A stretch of DNA of 9,490 bases. Source: Prevotella sp. CAG:1092. Lineage in GTDB: Bacteria > Bacteroidota > Bacteroidia > Bacteroidales > Bacteroidaceae. The stretch lies in contig HF994181.1 in NCBI GenBank assembly GCA_000436915.1, positions 10,384-19,873 of the forward strand. The letters are read 5' to 3'. Below the pieces are notes generated by a model. That model did no database searches. It had not been told where the DNA came from and saw only the letters and a list, made by a program, of their open reading frames with translations. Position numbers and translations under genes: made by a program. Within the stretch, counting starts at the first letter, position 1; every line of letters starts with the position of its first letter. This document shows positions 5,851 through 9,490 of this stretch, piece by piece.

Positions 5851-7335
5851 TACCTCGGAGCTGTTAAGACTCAGAATGGTGCTGCTATGTCGGTAGGCCG
5901 CGTTTCTACATTCCTCGATATCTATATCGACCGCGACCTCAAGGCTGGTGTCATCACCGAGGATCAGGCACAGGAACTCATCGACCACTTGGTAATGAAG
6001 CTTCGTATGGTTAAGTTTGCTCGTATCCCTTCTTACAACGAGCTCTTCACCGGCGACCCAGTTTGGGCTACTCTCGAAGTAGGTGGTATGGGTCAGGACG
6101 GACGTTCGATGGTAACAAAGAGCGACTACCGTTTCCTCCACACTCTCGTCAATATGGGTCCTTCACCAGAGCCAAACCTCACCGTGCTCTATAGCAAGCG
6201 TTTACCTGAAAACTTCAAGCGTTTTGCTGCTTGGATTAGCGTTAAGACAAGCTCTATCCAGTATGAGAACGACGACGTGATGCGTCCTGTCTGGGGCGAC
6301 GACTACAGCATCTGCTGCTGCGTTTCAGCTACTCAGACTGGTAAGGAGATGCAGTTCTTCGGTGCTCGTGCCAACCTCGCTAAGTGTCTCACTTATGCTG
6401 TCAGCGGTGGTGTAGACTCTAAGACTCGCGAGCAGTGCGGTCCTGCTTACCGTCCAGTAGAAGGCGACGTTTTGACATACGAAGAGTTCATGCCTCGCTT
6501 CATGGATATGATGGAGTGGCTTGCTGCTGTTTATGTCAAGACATTGAACCTCATACACTACATGCACGATAAGTACTTCTACGAGGCTGCAGAGATGGCT
6601 CTCATCGATACAGACGTTCGTCGTACTTTCGCTACTGGTATTGCTGGTTTCAGCCACGTTGTCGACTCTATCTCTGCTATCAAGTATGCTAAGGTCAACA
6701 TCATTCGCGACGAGACTGGTTTCCCACTCGAGTTCGAGACCGAGGGCGAGTTCCCACGCTATGGTAACGACGATGAGCGTGCCGACGAGATTGCTGTTTG
6801 GTTGCTCAAGACCTTCATGGCAATGATCAAGAAACACCACACATACCGCAACTCTGAGCCTACAACAAGTATCCTCACCATCACCTCTAACGTGGTTTAT
6901 GGTATGTTTACTTCTAACATGCCTGACGGACGTAAGGCTGGTACTCCTCTTGCTCCTGGTGCTAACCCATCTTACGGTGCTGAGAAGAATGGTTTGTTGG
7001 CTTCGCTCAACTCTGTAGCTAAGTTGCCTTACGAGTATGCTCTCGACGGTATCTCTAACACCCAGACCATCAACCCTGATGCTCTTGGCCACGACGACGA
7101 GGAGCGTGCTAACACTTTGGTTAACGTTATGGACGGCTACTTCTCACAGGGTGCTCACCACTTGAATGTCAACGTATTTGGCGTAGACAAGCTCAAGGAC
7201 GCTATGGAACATCCAGAGAAGCCAGAGTATGCTAACTTCACCATCCGTGTAAGTGGCTACGCTGTTAAGTTCATCGACCTTACTCGCGAGCAGCAACTCG
7301 ACGTTATCGCACGTCAGGCTCACGAGCGTTTGTAA
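5635..7335 (+). CDS. Pyruvate formate-lyase, C-terminal fragment with active-site residues
   Basis: The open frame begins with an ATG at 5635, but genuine Pfl sequence begins at 5650 (YLIADKKRD). The first plausible native start codon is the ATG at 5701. All catalytic features are here: the Cys-Cys pair at codons 6316-6321 (ICCCVSA, with an extra cysteine before the usual pair) and the FFGARANLAK segment. TITSNVVYG and GANPSYGAEK follow. The glycyl-radical site RVSGYAVKF has its Gly codon at 7255-7257, 25 residues before the end, as in E. coli PflB. No other frame damage is visible. ATG 5701 overlaps the upstream TGA as ATGA, so reinitiation could yield a 544-residue fragment; that such a fragment would be functional is doubtful. 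Confidence 0.82.
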   Translation: MVVLRYLIADKKRDLAEMGDREMIDDVIRLREEVAMQIKALNGLKQMAASYGFDISRPAANAREAVQWLYFGYLGAVKTQNGAAMSVGRVSTFLDIYIDRDLKAGVITEDQAQELIDHLVMKLRMVKFARIPSYNELFTGDPVWATLEVGGMGQDGRSMVTKSDYRFLHTLVNMGPSPEPNLTVLYSKRLPENFKRFAAWISVKTSSIQYENDDVMRPVWGDDYSICCCVSATQTGKEMQFFGARANLAKCLTYAVSGGVDSKTREQCGPAYRPVEGDVLTYEEFMPRFMDMMEWLAAVYVKTLNLIHYMHDKYFYEAAEMALIDTDVRRTFATGIAGFSHVVDSISAIKYAKVNIIRDETGFPLEFETEGEFPRYGNDDERADEIAVWLLKTFMAMIKKHHTYRNSEPTTSILTITSNVVYGMFTSNMPDGRKAGTPLAPGANPSYGAEKNGLLASLNSVAKLPYEYALDGISNTQTINPDALGHDDEERANTLVNVMDGYFSQGAHHLNVNVFGVDKLKDAMEHPEKPEYANFTIRVSGYAVKFIDLTREQQLDVIARQAHERL

Positions 7336-7337
7336 AA

Positions 7338-7395
7338 AGCCTCACCCCCAGCCCCTCTCCAAAAGAGAGGGGAGTAATTAGACTTGAGGGGTGAG
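7338..7395. repeat. REP-like nested palindrome, copy 1
   Basis: An inner 8-bp hairpin (CCCCTCTC at 7352-7359, loop 7360-7364, GAGAGGGG at 7365-7372) sits inside an outer 8-bp inverted repeat (CTCACCCC at 7341-7348, GGGGTGAG at 7388-7395). The left 43 bases (7338-7380) recur almost unchanged at 9385-9426. Elements of this look are, as I recall, common and multicopy in Bacteroidetes genomes. It begins two bases after the pfl stop codon. Confidence 0.8.
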
Positions 7396-7427
7396 AGTAT
7401 TGACTATAACTTACGGATTAAATCATA

Positions 7428-7463
7428 AAAAAAGAGCATGTCGCGTTTGACATGCTCTTTTTT
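7428..7463 (+). terminator. Rho-independent terminator after pfl
   Basis: A perfect 15-bp inverted repeat (7428-7442 with 7449-7463) has a 9-bp core GAGCATGTC, A/T flanks and a 6-base loop. The plus strand ends in a run of T. Because the A-run on the left is equally long, it should work on both strands. Confidence 0.92.
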
Positions 7464-7538
7464 ATCTATTATTGTTTATATTACTCATATATTTATAGTT
7501 ATTACTGTCCGGTAAAACTAATAATGTGGTTATAAACG

Positions 7539-7720
7539 GGCTGAAAGCCCAATAATTACATAGCCCATGGTAGTGCCCAGGGTAAACTATACCCCACATC
7601 TCCATTCGCCCTGTAAGGGCAACACCTTAATAATTAGACTTTTGTCCTTACAGGGCGCCTTACTGATTGCCATCATACCCAGGGCATTGCCCTGGGCTAG
7701 GAACTTCTGGGCTTTCAGCC
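7539..7720. repeat. 182-base nested inverted-repeat element
   Basis: Three pairs of arms are nested around one centre. The outer pair, GGCTGAAAGCCCA at 7539-7551 with 7708-7720, is a perfect 13 bp. The middle pair, 7561-7584 with 7676-7699, matches at 20 of 24 positions. The inner pair, CGCCCTGTAAGG at 7607-7618 with 7646-7657, is a perfect 12 bp. The middle right arm is itself a perfect 9-bp palindrome (7678-7696). No transposase or credible gene lies within it; the two short open frames here (7567-7824 plus, 7587-7799 minus) are by-products of the palindrome. Similar AGCCCAGGGC / GCCCTGTAAGGGC words recur in other Bacteroidetes genomes, from memory and not verified. Confidence 0.8.
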
Positions 7721-7761
7721 TGCTAGTATATAGGCAAGCCCCTTTAGTAATGATATATAAA

Positions 7762-7808
7762 AAAACATCCGTGAGGCCTCTTGGTTGGTATGGGCTCACG
7801 GATGTTTT
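7762..7808 (-). terminator. Rho-independent terminator of the DUF1846 gene
   Basis: A perfect 14-bp stem (AAAACATCCGTGAG at 7762-7775 with 7795-7808) has a 19-base loop. Read on the minus strand it is followed by TTTTTTT-type sequence and then TATATA, and it lies 34 bases after the DUF1846 stop. On the plus strand only four T residues follow, so it mainly serves the minus strand. Confidence 0.85.
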
Positions 7809-7842
7809 GGGGTATGGGATGTAGCAATCTAAAAAAAACTTT

Positions 7843-9312
7843 TTATCTCTTATTCTTCAATACAGGTTCGCAGGTAAGGTTTATGCCAAGCTTCTTGAAG
7901 ATTTTGCGGTCTACTTCGCTAAGCATCACGGTACAATGAACCTGACAGCCACGCAATTTTGGAAGCTGCTCGAGAGCCTTGCGACAGTTTTCGTCGTCCT
8001 TGGATAGTACCGAGAGGGCTACGAGCACTTCGTCGGTATGCAGACGAGGGTTGTGGCCTCCGAGGTAGTTGATCTTGGTGTGCTGGATAGGCTCAATCAT
8101 GGATTGTGGTATGAGCTTTGTCTCGTGGTCGATGCCTGCAAGATGCTTTGTGACGTTGAGAAGCAAGGCTGCGCTACAGCCAAGGAGTAGGCTTGAGTGG
8201 GCTGTGATGATGGTGCCGTCTTCGAGCTCTATTGCCGACGAGGTGTGGCTAGTCTGCTTCAGACATTCCTTGGCAGCCGTGGTGGTGCGACGATAGTCGG
8301 TAGTGATTTTGGCTTGATTGAAGAGCATCTGAATTTTGCTGACTTCAGCCTCGTTGCATGCGCCACTTGCCAGTTTGTTGGTAGCGTCGTAGTAGCGTCG
8401 GATGATTTCGTTTTTAGATGCCTCGCAGCATACTTCGTCGTCACTAATGCAGAAGCCTACCATGTTGACGCCCATATCGGTAGGTGACTTGTAAGGGTTG
8501 GCGCCATAGATGCCTTCGAACAAGGCGTTGAGCACAGGGAAGATTTCGATGTCGCGATTATAGTTGATGGCTGTTTTGCCGTAAGCCTCAAGATGGAATG
8601 GGTCGATCATGTTGACGTCGTTGAGGTCGGCTGTGGCAGCCTCGTAGGCTATGTTGACAGGATGCTTGAGAGGGAGATTCCAAACAGGGAATGTCTCAAA
8701 CTTAGCGTATCCGGCTCTTACGCCATGTTTGTTTTCGTTGTAGAGCTGGCTCAAGCATACTGCCATTTTGCCGCTACCAGGACCAGGAGCGGTAACGATA
8801 ACTAATGGTCGGGTGGTTTTCACGTAGTCGTTTTTGCCGAAGCCCTCGTCGGAAGCTATGAGGCTGACGTTGTGAGGATAGCCATCGATGAGATAGTGGC
8901 AGAAGGTAGGAATGCCGTCGCGCTCCAAACGTTGGCGGAAATCTTCGGCAGCAGGCTGACCGTTGAAATGAGTGATGACTACCGAGCCTACCATGAATCC
9001 GAGGTTTTGGAATTCGCCACGTAGGCGTAGCACGTCTTCATCGTAGGTGATGCCGAGGTCGGCACGAGTTTTGTTTTTCTCGATGTCGGTTGCGCTAATC
9101 ACGATAACAATCTCTATGCTATCGCTGATTTTCTGAAACATTCTGAGTTTGCTGTCGGGCTGGAAGCCTGGCAATATTCGGCTTGCGTGGTGGTCGTCGA
9201 AGAGTTTGCCACCAAGTTCAAGATACAATTTGCCATCAAATTGCGAAATGCGCTCTTTGATGTGCTCAGACTGAATGCTCTGATATTTTTCGTTGTCAAA
9301 TCCTATTTTCAT
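7843..9312 (-). CDS. DUF1846 (UPF0371) family protein
   Basis: This 489-residue protein matches the DUF1846/UPF0371 family along its whole length. The N-terminus MKIGFDNEKY is followed by HIKERISQFDGKLYLELGGK (17-36), DIEKNKTRADLGITYD (76-91) and VTAPGPGSGKMAVCLSQLY (173-191). DMGVNMVGFCI (279-289) and EPIQHTKINYLGGHNPRLH (407-425) come later. Residues 177-182 (GPGSGK) resemble a nucleotide-binding P-loop, but the full Walker pattern is not clear. Structures of family members are known, yet I know of no established function. There is no signal peptide or membrane segment, so it is probably cytosolic. The start is fixed by the conserved N-terminus. The gene is a single-gene unit, convergent with pfl, with its own promoter and terminator, and is flanked by repeat elements on both sides. 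Confidence 0.9.
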   Translation of the reverse strand: MKIGFDNEKYQSIQSEHIKERISQFDGKLYLELGGKLFDDHHASRILPGFQPDSKLRMFQKISDSIEIVIVISATDIEKNKTRADLGITYDEDVLRLRGEFQNLGFMVGSVVITHFNGQPAAEDFRQRLERDGIPTFCHYLIDGYPHNVSLIASDEGFGKNDYVKTTRPLVIVTAPGPGSGKMAVCLSQLYNENKHGVRAGYAKFETFPVWNLPLKHPVNIAYEAATADLNDVNMIDPFHLEAYGKTAINYNRDIEIFPVLNALFEGIYGANPYKSPTDMGVNMVGFCISDDEVCCEASKNEIIRRYYDATNKLASGACNEAEVSKIQMLFNQAKITTDYRRTTTAAKECLKQTSHTSSAIELEDGTIITAHSSLLLGCSAALLLNVTKHLAGIDHETKLIPQSMIEPIQHTKINYLGGHNPRLHTDEVLVALSVLSKDDENCRKALEQLPKLRGCQVHCTVMLSEVDRKIFKKLGINLTCEPVLKNKR

Positions 9313-9320
9313 AATGCGTG

Positions 9321-9352
9321 CAAAGTTACTGCTTTTTTATTAGAGAGAAAAA
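9321..9352 (-). promoter_or_regulatory. Promoter for the DUF1846 gene, almost touching the start codon
   Basis: On the minus strand, TAACTTTG (plus positions 9328-9321) is a perfect TAnnTTTG box. A weak TTTT -33 element lies 20 bases upstream (9352-9349). The box ends only eight bases before the ATG (9312-9310), so transcription would begin within a few bases of the start codon and give a leaderless or nearly leaderless mRNA. Confidence 0.6.
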
Positions 9353-9384
9353 TAGAGAGGGAATTTTTTGAGGGAAGAACAAAC

Positions 9385-9426
9385 AGCCTCACCCCCAACC
9401 CCTCCCCAAAGGGAGGGGAGTAATTA
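9385..9426. repeat. REP-like palindrome, copy 2
   Basis: This 42-base element aligns to copy 1 (7338-7380). Its hairpin is CCCCTCCC (9399-9406), loop CAAA, GGGAGGGG (9411-9418). Relative to copy 1 both arms have changed together (T to C on the left, A to G on the right), so pairing is kept. It shares the CCTCACCCCC head and GAGTAATTA tail with copy 1. Confidence 0.8.
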
Positions 9427-9461
9427 CCAGAAGGGCGAAATATATCCCCACAAAGACTATT

Positions 9462-9490
9462 TACTCCCCTCTCTTTTGGAGAGGGGCTGG
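9462..9490. repeat. REP-like palindrome, copy 3, inverted and cut by the window end
   Basis: The last 29 bases are the reverse complement of the core of copy 1 (stem CCCCTCTC / GAGAGGGG, then GCTGG). Together with copy 2 they form an inverted pair separated by about 35 bases, like the paired REP units (BIMEs) of enterobacteria. The end of the element lies outside the window. Confidence 0.75.

Larger units (their letters stand above)
4991..7335 (+). pseudogene. pflB: Formate acetyltransferase (pyruvate formate-lyase) locus, frame broken near 5650
   Basis: Both parts of this gene align by eye to E. coli PflB, the glycyl-radical enzyme that converts pyruvate and CoA to acetyl-CoA and formate in anaerobic cells. 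The upstream frame runs normally to VALYGI (residues 181-186). It then jumps ahead to KALKGLKEMAQMYGYDISQ and ends at LYFG (residue 220). The next native sequence, YLIADKKRD, is read from base 5650 in the -1 frame. A second, correctly placed version of the KAL..LYFG segment then follows. Reading through with one -1 shift gives 781 residues. Removing the extra segment leaves about 748, close to the family's usual 740-760. The gene is therefore disrupted by a 98-base net insertion, as given. A biological pseudogene, an assembly chimera between strains or a sequencing error are all possible. No pflA activase gene is adjacent. Confidence 0.85.

Noticed and set aside
6325..7092. 255-codon minus-strand open frame inside pfl
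   Set aside because: It is antisense to conserved Pfl sequence, with no recognisable motif or promoter.
7567..7824. 85-codon plus and 70-codon minus open frames between pfl and DUF1846
   Set aside because: They run through a nested inverted repeat and a terminator, which explain the mirrored open frames.
7338..9490. A mobile element carrying the DUF1846 gene between the repeat copies
   Set aside because: There is no transposase, no target-site duplication and no clear terminal inverted repeats. REP-like units near many genes are ordinary in such genomes.

Overview
The window looks like a chromosomal segment from a Bacteroidales bacterium, most likely Prevotella or a close relative. Three upstream regions carry the Bacteroidetes-type promoter pattern (a TTTG-like box, about 20 bases, then TAnnTTTG). 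The gene leaders are A-rich and lack clear Shine-Dalgarno sequences, and the protein families fit that group. Genus assignment is an inference, since no rRNA gene or other taxonomic marker is present.

Layout, left to right. (1) The 3' end of a DUF1015-family gene (1-162) is followed three bases later by a YigZ/IMPACT-family gene (166-753). (2) A 322-base pyrimidine-rich gap holds a perfect hairpin, a three-copy 18-bp tandem repeat and a good promoter. (3) Next is a likely three-gene operon: pheT (phenylalanyl-tRNA synthetase beta chain, 1076-3538), a YebC/TACO1-family gene (3607-4344) and a small six-cysteine TSCPD-domain gene (4401-4658). It closes with a strong intrinsic terminator at 4682-4717. 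(4) A second pyrimidine-rich gap contains four 22-24 bp repeat units, then a promoter and an AT-rich leader of about 70 bases. (5) A formate acetyltransferase (pyruvate formate-lyase) gene occupies 4991-7335. Its frame is broken near 5650, next to a diverged partial duplication of an internal 104-base segment. (6) A 507-base gap between convergent genes holds a REP-like palindrome, a terminator, a 182-base nested inverted repeat and a second terminator serving the minus strand. (7) A DUF1846/UPF0371-family gene (7843-9312, minus strand) has a promoter so close to its start codon that its mRNA may be nearly leaderless. (8) Two more REP-like units in inverted orientation end the window.

The pheT-yebC-TSCPD cluster has a translation theme: tRNA charging, then a factor of the YebC family linked to translation of difficult sequences, then an uncharacterised Cys-rich protein. 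The Pfl gene would supply anaerobic pyruvate cleavage, but no activating-enzyme (pflA) gene is next to it and its reading frame is not intact as given. I see no CRISPR array, tRNA or rRNA gene, transposase, prophage or defence system. The points most worth a second look are the broken and partly duplicated pfl gene and the palindromic repeat families around the DUF1846 gene.
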